Source: an archaeon
Lineage (GTDB): Archaea > Nanobdellota > Nanobdellia > Woesearchaeales > JAHJEM01
Direction: 5' to 3'
Assembly: GCA_020057445.1 (NCBI GenBank)
Contig: JAGVFV010000008.1
Span: forward strand, 1-12,043
DNA length: 12,043 bases
Every line of letters starts with the position of its first letter. Position 1 is the first letter of the stretch. Position numbers and translations under genes: made by a program. The notes under the pieces are model-generated. The model saw only the letters and a list, made by a program, of their open reading frames with translations, was not told the DNA's origin and made no database searches. Below are positions 1 through 7,028 of this stretch, in pieces.

Positions 1-30
1 AGGAATACAACTGAATTGAGAGGTACGAAA

Positions 31-387
31 ATGAAAATAAAAATTGTCGAATCAATTGAAGACTATAATGATAACTTGAATAAGCAAATAAGAAAAGGAA
101 CATTAAAAGAAGTTGAGAACGGGATATTGCTTACACCTGAGACATTCTCAAAAGTATTCAGTCCAGAACGTATCAAACTATTACAACGAATATACAAAAA
201 CCACATTAAAAGCATTTATCAACTCGCTAAAGAATTAGACAAACCTTATGAAGTGGTTTTTCGTAATATCAAATACCTGGAAGGATTAGGCCTTATCAAA
301 ATTACTGAATATAGGAATAAAAAAATCCCGAGTGTAAACAACAATTATGATATTGATTTTTTTGCACAAGAGAAAGCGATGGTATAG
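31..387 (+). CDS. HVO_A0114-type winged-helix DNA-binding protein (antitoxin-like)
   Basis: A 118-residue protein whose only clear domain is a C-terminal winged helix: the segment around IYQLAKELDKPYEVVFRNI, followed by YLEGLGLI and a lysine-rich wing, matches the layout of the archaeal HVO_A0114 putative DNA-binding family. In that family the N-terminal strand/helix region resembles antitoxins, and its genes often follow a small toxin-like gene (family knowledge, not seen here). I chose ATG 31 over TTG 16 because a Shine-Dalgarno-like GAGAGGT (18-24) sits six bases before it. Two other frames have stops at 12-14 and 17-19, so an upstream partner gene could end just before this start. Codons are strongly AT-rich (AAA, ATT, TTA, AAT) compared with the GC-richer genes that follow, which suggests transfer. 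Direct toxin neutralisation is not shown. Confidence 0.72.
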   Translation: MKIKIVESIEDYNDNLNKQIRKGTLKEVENGILLTPETFSKVFSPERIKLLQRIYKNHIKSIYQLAKELDKPYEVVFRNIKYLEGLGLIKITEYRNKKIPSVNNNYDIDFFAQEKAMV

Positions 388-412
388 ATTTGTTCTCGGC
401 TCGATCTTTGTA

Positions 413-451
413 TCTGCAGACCTTGCAGAGAAGAGCGTTCTTTTTTCTCTT
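413..451 (+). terminator. Hairpin plus T-tract after the winged-helix gene
   Basis: A perfect 6-bp inverted repeat (TCTGCA 413-418, TGCAGA 424-429, 5-nt loop) is followed by T6 at 441-446 and CTCTT. The same string TTTTTTCTCTT recurs at 483-493. Archaeal RNA polymerase terminates mainly on U-rich tracts, so the two T-tracts would suffice. The hairpin may be incidental. Confidence 0.4.
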
Positions 452-563
452 TGGAAGTGTCGTCCGGCTAGAAGACTTGTGATTTTTTCTCTTCTTACGG
501 CAAGATTATCTGGTTCAATGCCTCATTTGACAATATGAACTAAGGGAAGTAGTGCACCAACTT

Positions 564-593
564 AGCTTATCCCGTACGGGGCAGCTTTTTTTT
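564..593 (+). terminator. Palindrome CCCGTACGGG followed by T8
   Basis: A 10-bp perfect palindrome (571-580) is flanked by a further AGCT pair (564-567, 583-586) and followed by eight Ts (586-593). It reads like an intrinsic terminator. It could also be a binding site for a dimeric regulator, since it lies only about 20 bp upstream of the TATA box of the next small gene. Confidence 0.35.
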
Positions 594-612
594 CGGTCTT
601 CTTTCCAAAAGA

Positions 613-620
613 TTTTAATA
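613..620 (+). promoter_or_regulatory. TATA box of the 52-residue protein gene
   Basis: TTTTAATA follows a purine-rich BRE-like stretch (CCAAAAGA). A start about 26 bp downstream falls near 642, giving a leader of roughly 28 nt before ATG 670, enough to include the ribosome binding site. Confidence 0.45.
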
Positions 621-669
621 GTTCAATCCATAGAATCCATGATACAGGTACATTATTTGGAGGGATATT

Positions 670-828
670 ATGGGTGAAATCGAGGTATTGAAAAAGGATT
701 TGGATAAGATGAAGAAGGCGACAAAAGCCATGGCATCGCTGATGAGGAAGTTTCATCAAACCATGGATACAAATGACCAGCACATCCTCCAAGAAGCATA
801 TCGTGACCTAGGCATGTCTTGGAACTGA
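670..828 (+). CDS. Small helical protein, 52 residues, unknown function
   Basis: This short gene starts at ATG 670, five bases after a strong Shine-Dalgarno GGAGGG (659-664), has a TATA box at 613-620 and is followed by T8 (832-839), so it has all the parts of a transcription unit. The product begins MGEIEVLKKDLDKMKKATKA and ends RDLGMSWN. Residues 1-28 are Lys/Asp/Leu-rich with hydrophobic spacing like a coiled coil (I4, L7, L11, M14, then M21, L23). The C-terminal half (HQTMDTNDQHILQEAYRDLG) looks like a second short helix. There is no membrane helix, signal peptide or cysteine. It converges with the glutamate dehydrogenase gene. I do not recognise the family. Small acidic/basic helical proteins of this kind are often partner or scaffold proteins, but that is inference. 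Confidence 0.6.
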   Translation: MGEIEVLKKDLDKMKKATKAMASLMRKFHQTMDTNDQHILQEAYRDLGMSWN

Positions 829-840
829 AAATTTTTTTTC
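829..840 (+). terminator. Poly-T terminator after the small helical protein
   Basis: T8 at 832-839 begins four bases after the stop codon, a typical archaeal U-tract terminator. The converging dehydrogenase gene has its own T6 on the minus strand at 928-923, inside a short CTGA/TCAG repeat. Confidence 0.5.
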
Positions 841-959
841 GTGCATTTCCTCGACCAGAGAATAATTTTATGACTATGTGCGCAGGCTATTGCCGAGAGC
901 AAGCACTTTCATTTACATGCTGAAAAAATCAGTTGTTGGTAGAGCCTCTGATCGGCCCT

Positions 960-2192
960 TTAGGTCAGGTCGATCGCCTCTGCAATCCGTCGGACTGCGA
1001 TGATGTATGCTGCCGTCCTGAACGATACCTTCTTCTCCTCTGAGACGGAAAGCAGGTTCGCGAATTCCCGTTCGACGATGTCCTTGAGCTTCGCATACAC
1101 CTCTTCGAGTGTCCAGTAGTAGCCCATGTTGTTCTGCACCCATTCGAAGTAGGAGACGATGACCCCGCCGGCGTTCGCGAGGATGTCTGGGATGACGATG
1201 ATCCTGTTCTTGTCAAGTATCGCATCCCCGTCGATCGCTATAGGACCGTTAGCGAGCTCCACTATCATTTTTGCCTGGACTTTGCCTGCATTGCTCGCGT
1301 TGATCTGGTTCTCGAGCGCTGCAGGGATGAGGATGTCGACGGGGAGTTCGAGGAGTTCTTGGTTGGTGATGATCTTTCCAAGCGTCGTGATGGAGAGCTT
1401 TCCTGCCTCTTTCTTTTTTGCTATCGCGTTCTTCGGGTCGATCCCTGCGGGGTTGTACACTCCTCCTTTCGAGTCGGAGAGGCTGACTATCTTCATGCCT
1501 TCGTCGTAGAGCATGGTTGCGATATTCTCTCCTGCGTTGCCGAATCCCTGGACCGCCACTGTCGCGCCTTTTGGTATCATGCCGCGTTGTACAGCGTCCA
1601 TGATGATGTAGAATGCGCCTTTGGCAGTCGAGTCGCTCCTCCCCAGGCTTCCTCCTATTGCGAGCGGCTTTCCGGTGATGAATCCAGGCCTTTTCCCCCG
1701 GGCGATCGTGTTGTATTCGTCAGCCATCCATGCCATGACCTGGCTGTCGGTGTAGACGTCAGGCGCCGGGATGTCCTTGTCAGGTCCGAGGATGTCATAT
1801 GCCTCTCGGACGTATCCTCTGCTGAGCTTCTCAAGTTCGGTCACGCTGAGGGATTTTGGGTCGACGATGACTCCTCCCTTTCCTCCTCCGTAGGGTATTC
1901 CTGCGATGGCGCATTTGAATGTCATGAGGAAGGCAAGCGCCTGCACTTCGTCAACCGTGACGTCGGGATGGTACCTTATGCCTCCTTTGGTTGGTCCGCG
2001 GGCATCGTTGTATTGGCAGCGGTATCCTGTAAAGACGCGAAATGATCCGTCGTCCATGCGAAGAGGGATGGAGAATTGCAGCATCCTTGCCGGCTTTTGC
2101 ATGACTTCCTTTGCTCTTGCGGAGATCTGCTCCTCCAAGAGCGCTTGCTGGAGGACTTTTTGGCTGTTGCCGTAAAAGGAGAATGCTGTCAT
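960..2192 (-). CDS. gdhA: Glutamate dehydrogenase (Glu/Leu/Phe/Val dehydrogenase family)
   Basis: Catalyses reversible oxidative deamination of L-glutamate to 2-oxoglutarate and ammonia with NAD(P), linking amino-acid and central carbon metabolism in the cytosol. The 410 residues match the usual archaeal length (about 415-420). Visible motifs: NDARGPTKGGIRYHP (62-76, substrate lysine in TKGG), MTFKCAI (90-96), PYGGGKGG (100-107, catalytic lysine K105), PAPDVYT (143-149, catalytic aspartate D145), Rossmann loop VQGFGNAG (214-221), and NAGGVIVSYFEWVQN (340-354). The SDSKGGVYN segment (239-247) after the second Rossmann strand resembles Pyrococcus-type enzymes; cofactor preference cannot be decided. 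The start is odd: a good GGAGG (complement of 2214-2218) lies 21 nt upstream of ATG, too far for normal spacing, with no in-frame ATG/GTG/TTG between. A leucine dehydrogenase role is less likely. Confidence 0.95.
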   Translation of the reverse strand: MTAFSFYGNSQKVLQQALLEEQISARAKEVMQKPARMLQFSIPLRMDDGSFRVFTGYRCQYNDARGPTKGGIRYHPDVTVDEVQALAFLMTFKCAIAGIPYGGGKGGVIVDPKSLSVTELEKLSRGYVREAYDILGPDKDIPAPDVYTDSQVMAWMADEYNTIARGKRPGFITGKPLAIGGSLGRSDSTAKGAFYIIMDAVQRGMIPKGATVAVQGFGNAGENIATMLYDEGMKIVSLSDSKGGVYNPAGIDPKNAIAKKKEAGKLSITTLGKIITNQELLELPVDILIPAALENQINASNAGKVQAKMIVELANGPIAIDGDAILDKNRIIVIPDILANAGGVIVSYFEWVQNNMGYYWTLEEVYAKLKDIVEREFANLLSVSEEKKVSFRTAAYIIAVRRIAEAIDLT

Positions 2193-2237
2193 TGGTATCG
2201 CCTGTCTGTTTTTCCTCCTTCCTGTGGTTTATCTGAA

Positions 2238-2247
2238 TATTTAAATA
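2238..2247. promoter_or_regulatory. Palindromic TATA box shared by two divergent genes
   Basis: TATTTAAATA is its own reverse complement. Its centre is about 27 bp before ATG 2270 on the plus strand, so the membrane-protein transcript would be leaderless or nearly so. It is about 50 bp before the dehydrogenase start on the minus strand, giving a leader of about 24 nt. No second TATA-like element lies in the 77-bp gap. Confidence 0.55.
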
Positions 2248-2269
2248 CTTATTGTCTTCAGGAAAGGGT

Positions 2270-2965
2270 ATGGCTGATGAATTCCTGTTGAAAAAGATCA
2301 GGGAGCGTTCGATGAAGGGCGATCCGCCGGAAGCAATCAGGAAGAGCTTTTCAAAAGTGTATCCGACAGCAGACATCGATCTTGCCTTCGAAGAATATGA
2401 GAATGAGAAGGCGAGAGAAGAGTTGGAAATCTCCAATCATCCCCATACCGGCTTCCAGCGGTTCATGGGAAATCCAGTCCTCTGGATCCTCCAGTTCCTG
2501 TTCACAAACCCTCTGCCGACATTCATCGTGCTCATGTTCCTTTTTTATCTCCTTTTCAAGACATCCATCGGAGGGATGGCGCTCTCTTCAGAGACGTACG
2601 TCTATTATATGATTATCCATGCCCTTGTCTTTTTCGGGGTCGTGACCATACAATCCAAGACCATGCAGTGGCTTGCGAACTATTCCCAGGATTTTGGCAG
2701 CAGCAAGAATGAGTTCCTGAAAGGGATACAATTGCAGCTTCTGAACTTCGCGATCATCCTCGGCTATTTCCGCATGCAGGCGGCAGAGCCGATGCTTGTC
2801 ATCGTGTTGTACGTTGTGCTGGCGATTTTTTTCATGGTAGTTTCCATCTCTCTCTTGTACAGGATACTCTTGATGAAGGCGATGACCTACCTTGTGCTCT
2901 TTGAGATGATCTCTTTTGTCTTATGGGCGATTGCCTATACCTTGCGAAAGATGTTCTTTGTCTAG
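2270..2965 (+). CDS. Integral membrane protein with helical cytoplasmic N-terminus
   Basis: A 231-residue protein of unknown function. Residues 1-60 are soluble and helical (FLLKKIRERSMKGDPPEAIR, then VYPTADIDLAFEEYENEK), a pattern like the UBA/SHOCT-type segments that precede membrane domains in many archaeal proteins: a helix, a turn with a proline-containing K(G)xPPEAI motif, then a second helix. Five hydrophobic stretches follow at about 72-96, 108-127, 153-170, 173-197 and 205-225. The start is ATG 2270, consistent with a leaderless transcript from the TATA box 27 bp upstream; TTG 2252 would lie inside the core promoter. No catalytic motif is visible. It ends 5 bp from the converging uL11 gene. 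A Yip1-like or transporter fold cannot be told apart by eye. Confidence 0.75.
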   Translation: MADEFLLKKIRERSMKGDPPEAIRKSFSKVYPTADIDLAFEEYENEKAREELEISNHPHTGFQRFMGNPVLWILQFLFTNPLPTFIVLMFLFYLLFKTSIGGMALSSETYVYYMIIHALVFFGVVTIQSKTMQWLANYSQDFGSSKNEFLKGIQLQLLNFAIILGYFRMQAAEPMLVIVLYVVLAIFFMVVSISLLYRILLMKAMTYLVLFEMISFVLWAIAYTLRKMFFV

Positions 2966-2970
2966 AATTC

Positions 2971-3693
2971 CTATTTTTTCGGCGGAGCTGTCTTTGAGGC
3001 TTCTTGAGGGGCGAACTGCTTGATGATGTCGTCAGGCAGGCCGGCTTCCCGGAGTTTTGCGCGAAGCAGTGTCGGTTCCTTTCCTTCCATCAGTGCCACG
3101 ATCTCTTTTGCCTTTGCTTCGAGTTCTGCCTTCCTGTGTGCAAGGTCGTCTTGGAGGCGCTTTTTCTCTTCCTGGAGCATTTTGATCTCTTCCTGCGAGA
3201 GTTCTGTCTTTTCTGCCTTGATCTTTGCGTCGAACTGTCCCTTGTCGACGAGGACGAGGGATTCTTTTGCAGTCACTCCTTCCACCATGATCCCCATGGA
3301 GACGCAGGTGCCTATGATTTCCTTGACCCGCGCTTTCGTGGTCTTGCCAAGGAGGCTGTCTTTCTTCATCTTGGATATCTTGATGATCTGCTCGATCTTG
3401 AGGTCTGCGACAAGCTCTGTCTTTGGTTTTCCGCTCCCTTTCTCGATTCCTGCCTCTTTCTTGATCAGTGCTGATGCTGGAGGCGTTCCGACGCTGACGG
3501 AGAATTCCTTGTTTTCCATGTTCACAGAGACGGTGATTGGCACTTGCATGCCTTTGAAGTCCTCGGTCTTCTTGTTGATCTCGGCGATCACCTTGCCGAT
3601 GTTCACTCCAAGAGGGCCAAGTGCCGGTCCTAGCGGTGGGGCTGCTGTTGCCTTTCCGCCTTCGACAAGCGCTTCGATGCTCTGTGATGCCAT
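2971..3693 (-). CDS. rpl11: Large-subunit ribosomal protein uL11 with long C-terminal extension
   Basis: Binds the GTPase-associated region of 23S rRNA with the P-stalk. The N-terminal domain shows the family's hallmark proline/glycine helix (PPLGPALGPLGVNIGK, 19-34) and PITVSV. The C-terminal rRNA-binding domain includes TPPASALIKKEAGI (70-83), KISKMKKDSLLGK (105-117) and VKEIIGTCVSMGIMVEG (123-139). The normal archaeal protein ends at about residue 160. Here about 80 more residues follow: a Glu/Lys/Leu coiled-coil-like helix (165-203), a compact LREAGLPDDIIKQF segment (214-227) and a Lys/Pro tail. The start ATG lies about 27 bp from a TTTATAAA box with no Shine-Dalgarno, so translation is probably leaderless. 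The usual neighbours (L1, L10, NusG, SecE) are absent. Confidence 0.95.
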   Translation of the reverse strand: MASQSIEALVEGGKATAAPPLGPALGPLGVNIGKVIAEINKKTEDFKGMQVPITVSVNMENKEFSVSVGTPPASALIKKEAGIEKGSGKPKTELVADLKIEQIIKISKMKKDSLLGKTTKARVKEIIGTCVSMGIMVEGVTAKESLVLVDKGQFDAKIKAEKTELSQEEIKMLQEEKKRLQDDLAHRKAELEAKAKEIVALMEGKEPTLLRAKLREAGLPDDIIKQFAPQEASKTAPPKK

Positions 3694-3716
3694 GATTTTT
3701 GAGAAACAGGGGGGGA

Positions 3717-3724
3717 TTTATAAA
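3717..3724 (-). promoter_or_regulatory. TATA box of the uL11 gene (palindromic TTTATAAA)
   Basis: The centre is about 27 bp upstream of the uL11 ATG on the minus strand, which predicts transcription starting at or next to the start codon. Because the box is palindromic it could also fire on the plus strand, with a start near 3747, in front of the doubtful small reading frame at 3767. Confidence 0.55.
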
Positions 3725-3766
3725 GCTTGCGTCAGAGAATCAGGACTCTGTGGCCAGTGCCCAGTG

Positions 3767-3868
3767 ATGGATTGTCCTTGTAGGCATGATATCCTTCTTC
3801 TTTTTTTGGGGGGATTTGGAACCTTTGGGACAAAGCATCTTGCGAAGAAATCCGCAACTGATCCTTGA
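3767..3868 (+). CDS. Doubtful small Cys-containing reading frame
   Basis: A 33-residue reading frame beginning MDCPCRHDILLLFLGGFG and ending KHLAKKSATDP. The same frame is open further upstream, where it reads CGQCPVMDCPCRH, giving four clustered cysteines and a histidine before a hydrophobic stretch, an arrangement like a tiny zinc-binding membrane peptide. A plus-strand start from the palindromic TATA box at 3717-3724 would fall near 3747. Against it: no Shine-Dalgarno, uncertain start (GTG 3764 or ATG 3767), and the 240-bp gap could simply be the promoter region of the large surface-protein gene. Treat it as a candidate only. Confidence 0.2.
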   Translation: MDCPCRHDILLLFLGGFGTFGTKHLAKKSATDP

Positions 3869-3901
3869 CAGCTGTGCTCTGCCAGCGGTTCAAGTCGTAA
3901 C

Positions 3902-3910
3902 ATTTATATA
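3902..3910 (+). promoter_or_regulatory. TATA box of the surface-protein operon
   Basis: ATTTATATA with a purine-poor flank. The predicted start is near 3932, leaving a leader of about 15 nt that carries the ribosome binding site AGGTGG (3933-3938). Confidence 0.55.
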
Positions 3911-3946
3911 GTTCTTTTCCGGGAACTGAGACAGGTGGTGTTTTGT

Positions 3947-6900
3947 ATGGGAAAAGGGCAAGTGTCTGTTGAGAATATGCTTCTTGTTGGTATCATCATC
4001 AGTCTCCTTTCTGTCAGCCTGTATGCCTATGGCAGTTCTATGGATCGGCAGGAAGAGCAGTCAAGGGAGATATATGCTGCAGGGGTTTCCATCGTTGACA
4101 CGATCAACAACTTCCAGAATATTGATGCTGGTTCAGCGTGGATGACAGTGACTGTGAAATATGGAGGTCCAAAAGGAGCTTTGCAGGTGCAAAACAAGAA
4201 CGAGCTCATATTGACTGATGCAAAAGGCATCGGTACTCCTTTTTTTGTAGGCAGCGCTGATAAGGTCCTTGTCAGCGACGGGCTGACTCTCAAGCCTGGC
4301 ACAAACAGGCTGAAGCTTGCGTCAAAGGATGGCATTGTCTGCATCTCTGATTTGGATGATACGTGCGATTATGAGGAATACAGCTGCGAGGACAGGGATG
4401 AAGACACGTATGACACGTGCGGCAGCGACGCAGATTGCAAAGACATCCCTGGCGAAGGAAATGACATCAATCCAGGCCAGCTAGAAGTGTGCAACCGCAT
4501 TGATGACAACTGCGATGGTCAGATAGATGAGAAGTGGGATGCTGATGGGGATGATTTTCCTGATAAATTTGCAAGCGCATGTGCTGGCCTTGGGGACCAA
4601 TTGGATTGCGATGATGCGGATCCGGAAATAAATCCGGGCGCGGCTGAGGTATGCGACGGGATTGACAATGACTGCGATGAAGTGGCTGATGATTTTGAAC
4701 ATCCTACCTGCGGAGTGATGCTTGGTTTGCTTGGATTTTGTGCTGATTTCTCTGCAAGCTGCATCCATGGTGATGATTGGCAATGGACTTGTCCTTCAAC
4801 TGGACCTGAGGGTTCTGCTACGCCCACGACTTGTACCAATGGAGTTGATGATGATTGTGATAATTACATTGACATGTTAGATAGTGACTGTTCTGGCTTG
4901 ATCTTCTTTGCTGATTATGATCACATTCCGGATGGCGGGCCTGATGACTGGCTGGATGCTGATGTCGTATTAGACGGGGATCCAGGACCTGTGGTTGCGA
5001 GTCTTGTAACTGGCGCAGTAGGGGTCAATGACACGGGCGTCAATTTTAGCAGGACAAGCGGCACGCTGAAATATGAAGGGTACCAGAACATTGATTTCAA
5101 TGGGGGCACAATCCAGTTCTGGGTCAAATCCACTGGACCAGATAATATGTGGGCTGATGATGAACAACATACCTTTTTCTCTGCGTCTTCACAAACAGAA
5201 GGTCGTCTTGAAATTTACAAGAATAATGAGAATAAACTTGCCATGGACACCAGTGCTGGCGCTGATCTCGTCCATATCATTTTCCCTGAACCTGTATCAT
5301 CATATCTATCAGACCAATGGTATTTTATTACGGTAACCTGGAATTCAGTCCCCTCTGCCCCTTTCAAGATTTACTTATATGTGAATGGCGAGAAATGGGA
5401 TGAGCAAGGTAGCGGTACTGCTCACTGGCCTATACCTGCGACGGATAGGAAGATCAGCATAGGTTCCCGCGACCGTGGAGGGTTCAATGACGCATTTGCA
5501 GGCGCGGCTATTGATCATGTGGAAATATTCAATGACAGGCATTATCTTGATAGGATCAATGAGGATTACAGCAGGTTCACCTGCGATTATGATGTAGCGA
5601 CAGACCCTTGCGCGTCCGGCGGTGGTGTCGGCGATGTCTCTGGAGATGGCTGCAGGAGCGAGATCGACACGAGCCTTCTCAAGCAGTACCTTGACCCAGA
5701 GTCAGGATATGATCCAGAGGAGAATATCATTGCCTGCATGGATATGAACCAAGACTGCCACATCACCCAGGCGGACCTTGAAATGCTCCAGCCAGGGAAG
5801 TATGAAAACTGCGCCCTTGGCATTGATGATGATTGTGACGGAGAAGTGGATAACAATGATCCTGATTGCCACTTGCTTTTCCTTGCGGATTATAATGAAG
5901 AGGCAATCCCTGCACAGTTTTTCAATGCTGATATCTGCGCAGGCTCTTGTGTTCCGGGTTTGAATAGAGAAGGGGTTGAGACGTCAGGAAATGAGGGAAC
6001 GGCGGCCGCATGGACTGGCGAGGATCCGGTCATGAGCTATTCTGCAGTGGGCAATGTGAATCTGGATTATGGGACAATAGAATTCTGGATAAAGCCGGAG
6101 AACCATGACTGGAATTTTTGGAATGAAGTGGGGACGTCCATGCTTGTTGAGATGGAGAAGGATGATTCAAATGCGAACAAGATAGTGTTGACTAAATCAA
6201 AGCCTTCGGAAGCATCCTTGCCTTCCCTGGACCTTATTGTCATCGGCGCGGATGGCATTGCAAAAAGTAAATCATCCACTATGTTTCCTCCTGATTTCGA
6301 TGGCTTGAAATGGCATCATATCGCAGTGACCTGGAGGCCTACGGACAATAAGCATTATTTTTTCGTGTATCTTGACGGAAAAACAGTCATATCTTTTGAA
6401 GTGGCAGATTCTTTTATGCCTGCCGTGCTCAACAAGTTCTCTGTCAGTATGGCAGAGTCTGGTGGGGCTGGAAGCCTATGGACCAATGCCGCCCTTGACA
6501 ATGTGAAGATCTTTTCAGAAAACAAGATTAGCTCTGAAGCATCGCTCGCGTATAAGGAATTCCAGATCAATCTGGTGCGTGACGGGATTCCGACATGCAC
6601 ATCTGTTCTTGGAGATATCGATGGCAAGGGGTGTTTTGATGGGGAAGACAAGCGGGTCTTTGATGCATTTATATCAAATCCCTGGTATGTTTTTCCTCTT
6701 CCACTGCGTAAGAATCTTGCATGCCTGGATTTCAACCATGATGGCTGGGTGAACAAGATCGATCATACTATCATGAAAAGAAATCCTGTGCAGATGTGCA
6801 ATGACTGCATTACGCCTATTTCAAGTTGCAAAGCGCTTCCTGCACACGACTATTGCACGAGTGCTGGATTGTTTATTCTTGATTGCACCAAATGCGGATA

Positions 6901-7000
6901 CGAGTGCTCTGATCCGACACCTGCATGCTGTTGGGGATCATGCGCCCCTATCTGCGGCAGTTCCCCTATTTTCGATAAGCGTCCTATATATGACATATGA
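3947..7000 (+). CDS. Class III signal peptide mosaic surface protein: MopE repeats, two LamG-like and two dockerin-like domains
   Basis: A 1017-residue protein, probably exported and either anchored by its N-terminal helix or built into a type IV pilus-like fibre. It starts MGKGQVSVENMLLVG, the archaeal class III signal (QxSxE after a glycine; prepilin peptidase would cut after G4), with a hydrophobic helix at 9-28. In order: pilin-like region (30-130); Asp/Cys-rich MopE-type putative metal-binding motifs (181-195, 219-246, 295-316); LamG-like jelly roll (about 317-545); dockerin-like EF-hand pair (562-614); another MopE motif (622-641); second LamG-like domain (about 643-875); second dockerin-like pair (889-945); Cys-rich tail (951-1003) and GSSPIFDK (1004-1011). 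ATG 3947 is preferred over GTG 3935 because AGGTGG precedes it by eight bases. The paralogue follows 28 bp downstream. Carbohydrate or protein adhesion is inferred from the domains; the ligand is unknown. Confidence 0.85.
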   Translation: MGKGQVSVENMLLVGIIISLLSVSLYAYGSSMDRQEEQSREIYAAGVSIVDTINNFQNIDAGSAWMTVTVKYGGPKGALQVQNKNELILTDAKGIGTPFFVGSADKVLVSDGLTLKPGTNRLKLASKDGIVCISDLDDTCDYEEYSCEDRDEDTYDTCGSDADCKDIPGEGNDINPGQLEVCNRIDDNCDGQIDEKWDADGDDFPDKFASACAGLGDQLDCDDADPEINPGAAEVCDGIDNDCDEVADDFEHPTCGVMLGLLGFCADFSASCIHGDDWQWTCPSTGPEGSATPTTCTNGVDDDCDNYIDMLDSDCSGLIFFADYDHIPDGGPDDWLDADVVLDGDPGPVVASLVTGAVGVNDTGVNFSRTSGTLKYEGYQNIDFNGGTIQFWVKSTGPDNMWADDEQHTFFSASSQTEGRLEIYKNNENKLAMDTSAGADLVHIIFPEPVSSYLSDQWYFITVTWNSVPSAPFKIYLYVNGEKWDEQGSGTAHWPIPATDRKISIGSRDRGGFNDAFAGAAIDHVEIFNDRHYLDRINEDYSRFTCDYDVATDPCASGGGVGDVSGDGCRSEIDTSLLKQYLDPESGYDPEENIIACMDMNQDCHITQADLEMLQPGKYENCALGIDDDCDGEVDNNDPDCHLLFLADYNEEAIPAQFFNADICAGSCVPGLNREGVETSGNEGTAAAWTGEDPVMSYSAVGNVNLDYGTIEFWIKPENHDWNFWNEVGTSMLVEMEKDDSNANKIVLTKSKPSEASLPSLDLIVIGADGIAKSKSSTMFPPDFDGLKWHHIAVTWRPTDNKHYFFVYLDGKTVISFEVADSFMPAVLNKFSVSMAESGGAGSLWTNAALDNVKIFSENKISSEASLAYKEFQINLVRDGIPTCTSVLGDIDGKGCFDGEDKRVFDAFISNPWYVFPLPLRKNLACLDFNHDGWVNKIDHTIMKRNPVQMCNDCITPISSCKALPAHDYCTSAGLFILDCTKCGYECSDPTPACCWGSCAPICGSSPIFDKRPIYDI
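4637..4677 (+). repeat. 41-bp block identical to 7746-7786
   Basis: An exact 41-base match between the two paralogous genes, covering the MopE motif GAAEVCDGIDNDCD. Flanking codons differ, including synonymous positions, so the identity stands out from the diverged surroundings. Confidence 0.9.
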
Positions 7001-7017
7001 CAGTTCAAAGATTAAAA

Positions 7018-7022
7018 GAGGT
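7018..7022 (+). promoter_or_regulatory. Ribosome binding site deciding the start of the second surface protein
   Basis: GAGGT lies six bases before ATG 7029. The frame is open further upstream (ATG 6990 and beyond), but this site and the short charged N-terminus typical of class III signals fix the start at 7029. Confidence 0.6.
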
Positions 7023-7028
7023 TTGCAC

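Noticed and set aside
562..792. Minus-strand 76-residue frame over the small helical protein
   Set aside because: It has no ribosome binding site, and the opposite strand carries a frame with promoter, Shine-Dalgarno and terminator.
1359..2045. Long plus-strand open frame opposite glutamate dehydrogenase
   Set aside because: Shadow of the dehydrogenase codons, with no start signals and no family resemblance.
3020..3868. Long plus-strand open frame opposite uL11
   Set aside because: It is antisense to an unmistakable ribosomal protein gene. Its serine/phenylalanine-rich composition is what the complement of a Lys/Glu-rich gene gives. Only its far end (3767-3868) lies outside uL11 and was listed separately at low confidence.
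3885..3900. A GGTTCAAGTC string resembling a tRNA T-loop
   Set aside because: The flanking bases cannot form the 5-bp T stem, and no acceptor, D or anticodon arm is found upstream.
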